The notes under the pieces are model-generated. The model made no database searches, was not told the origin of the DNA, and saw nothing but the letters and a program-made list of their open reading frames with translations. Position numbers and translations under genes: made by a program. A stretch of 64,000 nt of DNA, taken from Pseudomonas wayambapalatensis (GTDB taxonomy: Bacteria > Pseudomonadota > Gammaproteobacteria > Pseudomonadales > Pseudomonadaceae). Where the stretch lies: the NCBI GenBank assembly GCA_014268975.2, contig CP077096.1, forward strand, positions 677,001 to 741,000. Direction: 5' to 3'. Positions 21,138 to 30,364 of the stretch are shown in pieces (positions within the stretch are counted from its first letter, which is position 1; each line of letters begins with the position of its first letter).

Positions 21138-21467
21138 ATGAAAGCGCTGCTGGCCGTACTGGCCCTGGCGACCCTGGCAGGCTGCTCCCTGCTGCAACCG
21201 TCGCGACCTGCCGCGACGGACAACTGGACCCGCTGGGTCTGCGACAGCCAGGCCGAAGTGCTGTGGCGCTTCGCCGATGCTTCGCAGCAGTCGGTCGATG
21301 TCCGCCTCGGCGGCGCTGACCAGGTCTACCGGCTCAAGGCCGAGCCCGGCGCCTCGGGCGCGCTGTACAGCGATGGCGTACTCGCCTTCCACACCAAGGG
21401 TAATGAAGGCCTGGTGTACTGGGAAGCGACCAACGATCTGATTGGGCGGGGCTGCAAGGCGCCGTGA
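21138..21467 (+). CDS. MliC-like lipoprotein (C-type lysozyme inhibitor family)
   Basis: 109 residues with a lipoprotein signal ([16 protein letters not shown], Cys16). The mature domain has [36 protein letters not shown] and a C-terminal Cys (GCKAP). These match the MliC/PliC fold, where the YSDG...TKG loop inserts into the lysozyme active site and two Cys form a disulfide. Members protect the cell wall from host C-type lysozyme. The start is set by the signal and an AGGA site. Confidence 0.8.
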   Translation: MKALLAVLALATLAGCSLLQPSRPAATDNWTRWVCDSQAEVLWRFADASQQSVDVRLGGADQVYRLKAEPGASGALYSDGVLAFHTKGNEGLVYWEATNDLIGRGCKAP

Positions 21468-21567
21468 TTGGCCGGACCGCGACGGTGGTCCACAACTACT
21501 TGAACAGCAACCGCCCCTGCGGCAGGCTTGCACGAAACAACGACGCTTGTCGGGAGAGAGATACACA

Positions 21568-22632
21568 ATGGCACTCATTAGCATGCGCCAGATGCTGGAC
21601 CACGCCGCCGAGTTCGGCTACGGCGTTCCAGCTTTCAACGTCAACAACCTCGAGCAGATGCGCGCCATCATGGAAGCCGCCGACAAGACCGACTCTCCGG
21701 TCATCGTCCAGGCCTCCGCCGGTGCCCGCAAGTACGCCGGTGCTCCCTTCCTGCGTCACCTGATCCTGGCGGCGATCGAAGAATTCCCGCACATCCCGGT
21801 GTGCATGCACCAGGACCACGGCACCAGCCCTGACGTGTGCCAGCGCTCGATCCAGCTGGGCTTCAGCTCGGTCATGATGGACGGCTCGCTGCGTGAAGAC
21901 GGCAAGACCCCGTCCGACTACGAATACAACGTGCGCGTCACCCAGCAGACCGTGGCATTCGCCCACGCCTGCGGTGTGTCGGTGGAAGGCGAGCTGGGCT
22001 GCCTGGGCAGCCTGGAAACCGGCCAGGCCGGTGAAGAAGACGGCGTCGGCGCCGAAGGCATCCTGGACCACAGCCAGATGCTGACCGACCCGGAAGAGGC
22101 TGCCGACTTCGTCAAGAAGACCCAGGTCGATGCCCTGGCCATCGCCATCGGCACTAGCCACGGCGCCTACAAGTTCACCAAGCCGCCGACCGGCGACATC
22201 CTGGCGATCGACCGCATCAAGGCGATCCACCAGCGTATCCCCAACACTCACCTGGTGATGCACGGTTCCTCGTCGGTTCCGCAGGACTGGCTGGCGATCA
22301 TCAATGAGTTCGGCGGCGACATCAAAGAAACCTACGGCGTGCCGGTCGAAGAGATCGTCGAAGGCATCAAGCACGGCGTGCGCAAGGTCAACATCGACAC
22401 CGACCTGCGTCTGGCCTCCACTGGCGCGATCCGTCGCTTCCTGGAGCAGAACAAGTCCGAGTTCGACCCGCGCAAGTACTTCGCCAAGACTGTCGAAGCC
22501 ATGCGTGACATCTGCATCGCGCGTTACGAAGCCTTCGGTACCGCTGGCAACGCGTCGAAGATCAAGCCGGTTTCGCTGGATGAGATGTACCTGCGTTACG
22601 CCAAGGGCGAGCTGGCCGCAAAGGTCAACTGA
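21568..22632 (+). CDS. fba: Class II fructose-1,6-bisphosphate aldolase
   Basis: 354-residue zinc aldolase (CbbA/FbaA type) of glycolysis and gluconeogenesis. It begins [24 protein letters not shown], with the start chosen for this conserved N-terminus and GGGAG upstream. Zinc and substrate motifs include HQDHG, SVEGELG and [10 protein letters not shown]. It closes the tkt-epd-pgk-fba cluster and is followed by a strong terminator. Confidence 0.97.
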   Translation: MALISMRQMLDHAAEFGYGVPAFNVNNLEQMRAIMEAADKTDSPVIVQASAGARKYAGAPFLRHLILAAIEEFPHIPVCMHQDHGTSPDVCQRSIQLGFSSVMMDGSLREDGKTPSDYEYNVRVTQQTVAFAHACGVSVEGELGCLGSLETGQAGEEDGVGAEGILDHSQMLTDPEEAADFVKKTQVDALAIAIGTSHGAYKFTKPPTGDILAIDRIKAIHQRIPNTHLVMHGSSSVPQDWLAIINEFGGDIKETYGVPVEEIVEGIKHGVRKVNIDTDLRLASTGAIRRFLEQNKSEFDPRKYFAKTVEAMRDICIARYEAFGTAGNASKIKPVSLDEMYLRYAKGELAAKVN

Positions 22633-22652
22633 TCCGCTGATGGCACTGAAGA

Positions 22653-22679
22653 AACCCGCAGAAATGCGGGTTTTTTTTT
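22653..22679 (+). terminator. Intrinsic terminator after fba
   Basis: AACCCGCA, the loop GAAA and TGCGGGTT are followed by an uninterrupted T run, a textbook terminator. Confidence 0.95.
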
Positions 22680-22837
22680 CGCCTGTGAAATGATCGCAAA
22701 GCGCAGTGACCATTAGTCGGCTATTTTCATTTTATCCATTGATAGCGAACTGATTGCATTGCGTCCTGCAAAGTCGCGTCTAGAGTAGAGAATCGGATCC
22801 AATTACAAGACGAAGTCGGTCGGACAAGAGAAGCGGC

Positions 22838-24979
22838 ATGGATGGAGCTCAACCCGCGGCACCGGAAGGCAGCTCAGTGCTGCTGGTGGTCGATGACTAC
22901 CCGGAAAACCTGATCAGCATGCGGGCTTTGCTAGCCCGGCAGGATTGGCAAGTACTCACCGCAGGCTCAGGGATGGAAGCACTGAGCACCTTGCTGGAAC
23001 ACGAAGTGGACCTGGTCCTGCTCGATGTACAGATGCCCGAGATGGATGGCTTTGAGGTCGCCCGCTTGATGCGCGGCAGCCAACGCACGCGCCTTACCCC
23101 AATCATCTTCCTTACCGCCAACGAGCAGTCCGAAGCTGCCGTGCTCAAGGGCTATGCCAGTGGCGCGGTGGACTACCTGTTCAAGCCCTTCGATCCGCAG
23201 ATCCTCAAGCCCAAGGTGCAGGCCCTGCTCGAACAGCAGCGCAACCGCCGCATGCTGCAGCGGTTGAGTCGTGAGCTGGAGTCGGCCCGCGCATTCAATG
23301 CCTCGATTCTTGAGAACGCCGCCGAGGGTATCCTGGTGGTCGACGAGGCGGGTGATATCAGCTTTGCCAACCCTGCTATCTCGCGTCTGCTGCAGGTGTC
23401 GGTGGACAAACTGCAGGGCGCCCATCTCCTGGACCTGATCCAACTGCCCAGCGCCGCGTTGTGGCGCGACTCGGACTTCTACCAGGCCTATCTGGGGCGG
23501 CAGATCTTCCGCGTGCACGATGCCCAGTTGCGTCCGCCGGAGGGGCCGCTGGTTCCGGTAGCGCTGTCGTGTGCGCCGCTGCCCGCTGAACAGAAGGCCA
23601 TGGTGGTGACCGTACTGGACATGTCGGTGGTGCGCAGCCTGCACCAGCAACTGGAACACCAGGCGGTGACCGACCCGCTGACTGGCTTGCTCAACCGCCG
23701 CGGTTTCTACCAGACGGCAGAAGGTGCGTTGCTGCGCAACGAACGGCCCGGCAAGGTCCAGGCCTTGATGTACATGGATCTGGATGGGTTCAAGCGAATC
23801 AACGATTCCTTGGGTCACGAAGCGGGCGACCGGGTCCTGCGCTGGGTCGCCGAGCAACTCAAGGACTGCCTGGGCAGCCAGGCGATGCTTGGGCGTATGG
23901 GCGGTGATGAGTTCACCGCGTTGTTCGACGGCTTGCCCTATGCGGAGCAGACCGGCCGGTACGCCGAGGCCCTGATCGAGCGCATGTCCAGTTGCCCGCA
24001 GGTTGACGGCCAGGATGTCAGTCTTGGGGTCAGTATCGGCATCGCCACCTACCCTGATTGCGGTGCCTCCGTCGAAGGCCTGCTGCGCGCTGGCGATGCG
24101 GCGATGTATGCCGCCAAGCGCGCCGGGCGCCAGCAGTATCGCTTCTATGACCAGGAGCTCAACGGCCGCGCGCGTTCGCGGCTGATGCTCGAGGATAGTG
24201 TGCGCACTGCCATCGAGCAAAAGGACTTCACCTTGGTCTACCAGCCGCAGGTGGGATTTGCCGACGGACGTCTGCGCGGCTTCGAGGCGCTGCTGCGCTG
24301 GCGGCACCCCAGTGTTGGCGATGTGCCGCCGGGGCTGTTCATTCCGTTGCTGGAAGAAGCGCGCCTCATCCATCGGCTGGCGAGCTGGATCTACAGCAAG
24401 GGCGCGGCCCAGCGTCACGAATGGCGCCAGGTGTTCGCCGACGATGTGGTGCTGGGCATCAGCCTGAGCCGCGCGCAGTTCACCCAGCCGAACCTGGTCG
24501 ATGAACTGCGGCGGGCGATCCAGGAGCACGGCCTGGAGCCTGCGCAACTGGAAGTGGAGGTGGCGGAAACCTCATTGATGTATGACATCGACGCGGCTGC
24601 CAAGCAGGTCAAGCGTTTGCGCGAGCTGGGCGTACGCGTGGCGCTGGACGACTTCGGCGCCGGAGATTGCTCGCTGCGCATGCTGCGCGACCTGCCGATC
24701 GACACCCTGAAGCTCGACCGCCACTTGGTGGCACGCCTGCCGGATTCGAAGGTCGATGCGGCGCTGGCGCGCAGCGTCATCGCGCTGTGCGCCGACTATG
24801 GCATCACGGTGATCGCCGAGGGCGTGGAAACCGACGTTCAGGCGCAGTGGCTGCGCGACAGCGGCTGCGCCTACGTGCAGGGCTTCCTGATTGCACGGCC
24901 GATGACGGCGAGGGATGCGCGTGGTTTTCCGACGGTGTATCCGTGGGTGCCGACCCGATCAACCACTCCCCAGACCTGA
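22838..24979 (+). CDS. Response regulator with PAS, GGDEF and EAL domains
   Basis: 713 residues. Residues 14-130 form a receiver domain (acidic pair D19/D20, phospho-acceptor D63, T93, K116). A PAS-like domain spans ~150-265, GGDEF ~275-440 (intact GGDEF at 355-359; no RxxD inhibitory site) and EAL ~450-700. In EAL the E483-A484-L485 motif, DDFG, KLD, AEGVE and QGF are kept. However, the Asn of the usual NLS metal-binding motif is Ser542 (ISLS). The protein should turn phosphorylation into c-di-GMP synthesis or breakdown; the EAL change may weaken hydrolysis. No partner kinase gene lies beside it. Confidence 0.93.
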   Translation: MDGAQPAAPEGSSVLLVVDDYPENLISMRALLARQDWQVLTAGSGMEALSTLLEHEVDLVLLDVQMPEMDGFEVARLMRGSQRTRLTPIIFLTANEQSEAAVLKGYASGAVDYLFKPFDPQILKPKVQALLEQQRNRRMLQRLSRELESARAFNASILENAAEGILVVDEAGDISFANPAISRLLQVSVDKLQGAHLLDLIQLPSAALWRDSDFYQAYLGRQIFRVHDAQLRPPEGPLVPVALSCAPLPAEQKAMVVTVLDMSVVRSLHQQLEHQAVTDPLTGLLNRRGFYQTAEGALLRNERPGKVQALMYMDLDGFKRINDSLGHEAGDRVLRWVAEQLKDCLGSQAMLGRMGGDEFTALFDGLPYAEQTGRYAEALIERMSSCPQVDGQDVSLGVSIGIATYPDCGASVEGLLRAGDAAMYAAKRAGRQQYRFYDQELNGRARSRLMLEDSVRTAIEQKDFTLVYQPQVGFADGRLRGFEALLRWRHPSVGDVPPGLFIPLLEEARLIHRLASWIYSKGAAQRHEWRQVFADDVVLGISLSRAQFTQPNLVDELRRAIQEHGLEPAQLEVEVAETSLMYDIDAAAKQVKRLRELGVRVALDDFGAGDCSLRMLRDLPIDTLKLDRHLVARLPDSKVDAALARSVIALCADYGITVIAEGVETDVQAQWLRDSGCAYVQGFLIARPMTARDARGFPTVYPWVPTRSTTPQT

Positions 24980-25056
24980 TAAAACTGCCAGTTGCCCGTT
25001 CGGCTCATGATGAGCGACTGTCGTCTCTCCAGTCATGACCCGCAGGTGTACAGGTT

Positions 25057-27828
25057 GTGAGCAGCGCACTGTTCCAGCAGACGCCCTCGATCAAGGTCCT
25101 CGACAACCGCGGCCAAACGGTGCGCGAGATCGAGTATCAGCGTGCTTCGCTGCTGGATGCCGCCGATACGCGTATCACGCGGCAGGTGTTCAGTCCGGCC
25201 GGCCGACTGGCGCAGATCACCGACCCACGGTTGCATGGCGCAGGCCTTGCCAACTTCATTCATCGGCATGATCTGACAGCTCAGGTGATACGCACGCAAA
25301 GCGTCGATGCGGGCGTGAGCCTCGATCTGAAAGACGCAGCCAGGCGTGACCTGTTCTCGGTGAGCCGTATTGGCAGGACGTTGGATGGCCAGGACGATTT
25401 CGCTGAAGCCGTGACCCGGACCCTGCGCTACGAACCGGTCAATATGCCCGGGCGTCTGTTGGCGGTTGGCGAGCAAGTTGTTGGCGATATCCCTCGTATC
25501 AGTGAACGTGTGTTGTATGGCGGCAATGAGTCGCAAGAGAAAGCCCGCAACCTAGCCGGCACTCGGATTGCCCATTACGATCCAGCCGGGTGCGTTTCTA
25601 CCCTCGCCAACGCCCTCGGCGGCGCAGCCCTCTGTGTGCAGCGCAAGCTGCTGAAAGGTGGCGACGACGATGCGGTGCAAGTTGACTGGCAAGGTGAGGC
25701 TGCTGAGGCCTGGGACGCACTGCTGGATGATCAGCGCTACACGACCCGTAGCCACGTAGACGCCACCGGCAAGGGGCTCACGGCGCTGGATTGCGCAGGC
25801 CATCAGCAGCGAAGCGCCTACGATGTGGCAGGCGTCCTGGCGGCCAGCTGGTTAACGCTCGAAGGTACGCCAGAGCGTGAGATCGTCAGGTCGGCGAGTT
25901 ACTCGGCGGGAGGGCGCAAGCAGCACGAGGTGCATGGCAACGGCATCGTCACTGTGTACACCTACGAACCGACGACCCTGCGCCTGGCGACCGTGCGGAC
26001 CACTCGCCAGACCAGCGAAGGCCAGCGATTGCAGGACCTGCACTATCGCTATGACCCGGTCGGTAACGTCGTTGGGCTGGCCAACGACGCCGAGCCGACG
26101 CGCTTCTGGCGCAACCAGAAGATCAGCGCGCAAAGCGAGTACCGCTACGACAGCCTGTATCAACTGGTCTTCGCCAGCGGCCGCGAGATGGCCAATGCCG
26201 GGCAGCAGGGCAATCATCTGCCAGGCGTGCTGGTGCCGCTGCCGGTGGATGATTCGGCCTATACCCTCTACACCCGGAGTTATACCTACGACAGCGCGGG
26301 CAATCTCACGCATGTCCGTCATAGTGCGCCGGCCACGAACAACAACTACGTCACTGCAATCACCGTCAGCCAGCGCAGTAATCGCGGCGTGTCGAATACG
26401 TTGGCCAGCGACCCGGCCAAGGTCGAGGTGCTGTTCAGCGCAGGTGGCGAGCAGCGTGTGCTGCTGCCGGGGTAGCCGCTTGAGTGGACTACACGCGGCG
26501 AGTTGCGCAGGGTGGCTGGCGCTACCCAGGAAAGCTATCGCTACGACGCTGGCAGGCAGCGAGTGCTCAAGGTGTGCCGTCAGCAGCAAGGTGGATCACT
26601 GAAGGTGCAGCGCACGCTGTATCTGCCGGGGCTTGAGCTGCGTATCACCATGGCCGACGGCGCCGTGCAGGAAAGTCTGCACACGGTGGTAATGGGCGAG
26701 GCGGGCCGTGCCCAGGTGCGGGCGTTGCGCTGGGAGGCCGGTAAACCGGAGGGGATCGATAACGACCAGGTACGTTTTGGCTATGACAACCTGATCGGCA
26801 GTGTCGGACTGGAGCTCGATGGCGAGGGCAGTGTCATCAGCCTCGAAGAATATTACCCCTATGGGGGAACGGCGATTCTGGCGGGGCGTCATCGCATAGA
26901 GGTGGAATACAAGACGGTGCGTTATTCGGGGCGGGAGCGAGATGCGACAGGGCTTTATTACTACGGGTATCGCTATCATCAACCCAGGGTTGGACGCTGG
27001 CTGACGCCCGACCCCGCAGGCATCGTCGACGGTATCAACACCTTCCGCATGACCCAGAACAATCCGGTCTCGCTTGAGGACTCTGCGGGGCTTGCTACCT
27101 TCAGCGACAATCTCCAGCCAGCACGGGGTGACCTAGTGTATGGGCTGGGCGAGTGGCGCGAGAGCTATTTTAATCATGTAGGAATCGATTACACCAAGTC
27201 AGCGCTGACGATCGATCACTACAATCAGGCAATCGCTAGAGTCATCAGGGAGAACGCGCTTGCACGCTCAGGTTTGACCGAAACAGCGCCTCGTACCGAA
27301 GTGATCAAGTTCGTCAGGGCGAATGCATCCCTGTTTGCCAAGGTCAAGGAAACCTTTCCTGGCTACCCGTTATGGAACCGGTATGTATCAGCCGGTCTCT
27401 TCAACAATAAGTTCGATATCGACCAAATTTATTCCGAGGTCAAAGGGCGGCCCGGAAAAACCCAGTTCCATGAGTGGCTGGAGGGGGACCTAGGCCCGCA
27501 GTTGTTATGGAAGCGCGGGAGCAAGATTGGGCTGTCGATAACCGCGAGAAGGGCGGATCATCATGTTCATTTCATCCTCGATGGTATCGACGAGGCCGCA
27601 GTGATCAACAAATCAATGACCCACGGGCAGTCATACACCTCCAGCGAGCTTCGCTATGCATTTAGGCAGTGGGCACAGCTTGAAGCACGACTCCACTTCT
27701 ACAAAAACGGTCATGAGGTGTCTGCGCCGTGGGTCAGCAATCCAACGGGTTGGAGCAGTTACACGTCCAAGGCTGAGCAACCGCGAAAAATGAAAACCCT
27801 CCAGGTAACAAGGCGTGCGCAGCACTGA
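25057..27828 (+). pseudogene. TccC-like RHS toxin gene broken by an in-frame TAG
   Basis: The frame starts at GTG 25057 and would encode ~922 residues. It is interrupted by TAG at 26473-26475 (codon 473) and continues in the same frame to TGA at 27826-27828. The N-terminus (QTPSIKVLDNRGQTVREIEY) and the RHS core match C subunits of insecticidal Tc toxins: DPVGNVVGLANDAEPTRFWRNQ, EEYYPYGGTAI and GRERDATGLYYYGYRYHQPRVGRWL. The second TccC-like gene reads LLPG-N-PLCWTPQGEL where this one has LLPG-stop-PLEWTTRGEL, so one substitution explains the break. Possibly two fragments (25057-26475; from a TTG at 26503) are made, but no good ribosome site precedes the second. The core ends near codon 679, followed by a distinct C-terminal tip. 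Confidence 0.85.
27094..27828 (+). other. Variable C-terminal toxin tip of the first TccC-like gene
   Basis: About 244 residues after the core boundary NNPVSLEDSAGL, unrelated to the tip of the second gene. Base composition is visibly lower in GC than the core. Segments such as VHFILDGIDEAAVINKS and TSSELRYAFRQWAQLEARL give a recognisable C-terminal pattern, but I cannot assign an enzymatic fold. It is presumed to be the cargo that TcB/TcC shells release into target cells. Confidence 0.6.
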
Positions 27829-27882
27829 CTCACTCACCACGTTTACCTGGTGGACTGATCTGGTCCCGCTCACCGTGTAACG

Positions 27883-28815
27883 CTAAAGCTCCCGGGCAAA
27901 CGGCAAATCCGGCCCAACCCGCGAACAGGTGATGGCCGCCGCTCGAATGGCGAATTCGAGGATGCCGTCGATCGCTTCGCGCGTCAGCGCCGCTAGTGCC
28001 TGGGGACTGTCCGCGTGCAGCTTGGCCAGACAGCTCAGCACCGCCGCCTGGAAGGTATCGCCAGCACCGACTGTGTCTTTCACTGCCAGCGAGGCATCCG
28101 CCGGTCGTGTCCACGAGCCGTGCGCGCAATGCACGCTGGCGCCGTCTGCACCGTGGGTGACGAACACCAGTCGGCAGCGGTCGTTCAGCCAGCCACGGGC
28201 CACTTCGGCCGGCGCACGGTCCGGATAGAGCAGCGCGAGGTCTTCCTCGCTGGCCTTGATCAGGTGGGCGTGGGCCGCGAAGGCTTGCACCTGGCGTCGC
28301 CACAACGCCACGTCGGGCTGCGGGTTGAGGCGTACGTTGGGGTCGAGGCTGATCAGCCGGTGTGCGCTTTCGCGCTGCACCAGCGCCAGTAATGTATCCG
28401 CCACCGGCGTGACCACCAGGGTGTAGGAGCCCACGTGCAGGCCGCGCACCTGGCCATCGAGCGCCGGCAGGTGTTCGAGGCGCACCTGCCGGTCGGCGCA
28501 ACCTTCGCCACGGAACTGGTACTGCGCCGAGCCGCTCGCATCCAGCCCGACCATGGCCAGGGTGGTCGGTGCATCGCTGGTCACCAGGTAACTGCAATCG
28601 ACCTTTTCCTCTTCCAGCACCCGACGCAGGCGTGCACCCAGGTAGTCGCTGGACAGCCCGCCGAACAGCGCCGACTCCACGCCCAGCCGGCGCAGGCCCA
28701 CCGCGACGTTGAACGGCGAGCCGCCGGCAATCGCCTTGAAGCCCAACTCGCTGCTGCGTGGGCTGTCATCCAGGCTGAACACATCGAACAGGGCTTCGCC
28801 ACAGACCAGGTACAT
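27883..28815 (-). CDS. mtlZ: Fructokinase, PfkB family (MtlZ)
   Basis: 310-residue PfkB sugar kinase. N-terminal LVCGEALFDVF and GGSPFNVAVGLRRLG bind the sugar, and DTVGAGDTFQAAVL holds the catalytic Asp and anion hole. The ATG at 28815 has GGAG six bases upstream. It is the last gene of the mannitol operon: mannitol is oxidised to fructose by MtlD, and MtlZ makes fructose-6-phosphate. It ends 55 bases from the convergent RHS pseudogene. Confidence 0.92.
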   Translation of the reverse strand: MYLVCGEALFDVFSLDDSPRSSELGFKAIAGGSPFNVAVGLRRLGVESALFGGLSSDYLGARLRRVLEEEKVDCSYLVTSDAPTTLAMVGLDASGSAQYQFRGEGCADRQVRLEHLPALDGQVRGLHVGSYTLVVTPVADTLLALVQRESAHRLISLDPNVRLNPQPDVALWRRQVQAFAAHAHLIKASEEDLALLYPDRAPAEVARGWLNDRCRLVFVTHGADGASVHCAHGSWTRPADASLAVKDTVGAGDTFQAAVLSCLAKLHADSPQALAALTREAIDGILEFAIRAAAITCSRVGPDLPFAREL

Positions 28816-28856
28816 GAAATTCTCCGAAACGAAGTAAGCGGGCAGGATACCTGCGA

Positions 28857-30350
28857 TCAGTGCGCAGGCAGATGCGAAAGGTAACGTTGGTAGGCGGTTT
28901 CGTAGGCCGCCTGTTGTGCGGGCCGGGGTGTGGTGCGCGTGCTTTCGTCGAGTTCGACGCAGCGCTGGCACAGAGCCTCCAGGCTGTCACCTTCGCCGAG
29001 CTTGCGGCCCAGGCTCCAGGCAGCCTGGATCGCAGCACCCAGGGCGGCGGCTTCGGTCTGGCGCGGGCACACCACCGGCAGGCCGAGCAGGTCGGCGAGT
29101 GTCTGGCGCCATAGCGGGCTTTTCGCCGCGCCGCCGACCAGGCGGATCTCCTGGCCCTGCAGGCCGCTGGCGCGCAGCAGGTCGAGCCCGTAGCGCAGGC
29201 TGAAACAGGTGCCTTCGAGCACCGCCCGGCAGAGGTTGGCACGGGTCAGGTTGCTGCTGGTCATGCCGTGCAGACTGGCGCTGGCCTCGGGCAGTGCGGG
29301 CACGCGCTCGCCATTGAAGAACGGCAGCAGCAACAGGCCGTCGGCGCCGACGGGGGCTTGTGCGGCGAGCTCGCTGAACGCCGACAGGTCAAGCTGCAAC
29401 AGGTCTTGCACCAGGGCGCAGGCGCTGGTGAGGTTCATGGTGCAGATCAGCGGCAGCCATCCGCCGGATGAGCCGCAGAAGGTCGCGACCTCACCGTGGG
29501 GGCTGACACGTGGCTGGTCGAGGTGTGCGGCCAGGGTGCCGGAGGTGCCCAGGCTGAGGGTGATCATGCCGGGGCGAATGTTGCCGGTGCCGATGGCGCC
29601 GAGCATGTTGTCGCCCCCACCGCTGGCCACCCAGGCGCCAGTGTCCAGGCCCAGCGCCTGGGCTGCCGAGGGCTGCAGGGTGGCGATGCAGTCGCCGGAC
29701 TCGACCAGCTCGGGCAGTGCCGCCAGCAGGCGCTTGCCGGGCTCGATCAGCGCCAGCACATCGGCGGCCCAGGTGCGTTTGCGCACATCGTAGTAGCCGG
29801 TGCCCGAGGCGTCGCCCGGTTCGCTGCAGGCACGGCCGGTGAGCCAGTGGTTGAGGTAATCGTGGGGCAGCAGCAGGTGTGCGGCGCGGGCGAACAGGTC
29901 TGGATGATGGCGCTGGCTCCACAGCAGCTTGGACAGCGTATAGCCCGGCGCGACCACCAGCCCCAGGCGCTCCAGCGAGCCTGCGGCGCCGCCGAGGGCG
30001 GCCAGCAGTTCGTCATTTTCCGTAGTGGTTTCGGTGTCGCACCAGAGCTTGGCCGGGCGCAGCACCTGGCCTTGGTCATCGAGCATCACCAGGCCGTGCT
30101 GCTGGCCAGAGACGGCCAGTGCGCGGATGGCATGGCCCCCGACCCCGGCGTCAGCGAGGGCATTGGCCACCGCCGTGCGCAGGGCCTGCAGCCAGTCTGC
30201 CGGATCCTGTTCACGGCGGCCGTGGTCGCCCTGCGGCGCCGCATGTGCCGCGCTGCCCAGCCCCAGTACGCGACCGCTGTCTGCGTCGAGCACCAGGGCC
30301 TTGGTGCCCTGGGTGCCGCAGTCGATGCCGAGGAACAGTCCTTCCATCAT
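28857..30350 (-). CDS. mtlY: Xylulokinase-type FGGY kinase (MtlY)
   Basis: 497-residue FGGY carbohydrate kinase. The N-terminal ATP-binding segment is LFLGIDCGTQGTKALVLDADSG; ALAVSGQQHG, GDASGTGYYDV and the C-terminal LVGGAAKSPLWRQTLADLLG are typical of xylulokinases. It sits between mtlD and mtlZ. Because MtlD-type enzymes also oxidise arabitol to xylulose, this kinase lets the operon use arabitol. The first of two adjacent ATGs is preceded by GGAG at seven bases. Confidence 0.92.
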   Translation of the reverse strand: MMEGLFLGIDCGTQGTKALVLDADSGRVLGLGSAAHAAPQGDHGRREQDPADWLQALRTAVANALADAGVGGHAIRALAVSGQQHGLVMLDDQGQVLRPAKLWCDTETTTENDELLAALGGAAGSLERLGLVVAPGYTLSKLLWSQRHHPDLFARAAHLLLPHDYLNHWLTGRACSEPGDASGTGYYDVRKRTWAADVLALIEPGKRLLAALPELVESGDCIATLQPSAAQALGLDTGAWVASGGGDNMLGAIGTGNIRPGMITLSLGTSGTLAAHLDQPRVSPHGEVATFCGSSGGWLPLICTMNLTSACALVQDLLQLDLSAFSELAAQAPVGADGLLLLPFFNGERVPALPEASASLHGMTSSNLTRANLCRAVLEGTCFSLRYGLDLLRASGLQGQEIRLVGGAAKSPLWRQTLADLLGLPVVCPRQTEAAALGAAIQAAWSLGRKLGEGDSLEALCQRCVELDESTRTTPRPAQQAAYETAYQRYLSHLPAH

Positions 30351-30364
30351 TGCTGCGCTCCGTC

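Noticed and set aside
26503..27828. Independent gene starting at TTG 26503
   Set aside because: It is in the same frame as the upstream RHS part, begins inside the RHS core and has no good ribosome site, so it is treated as the second half of a broken gene.
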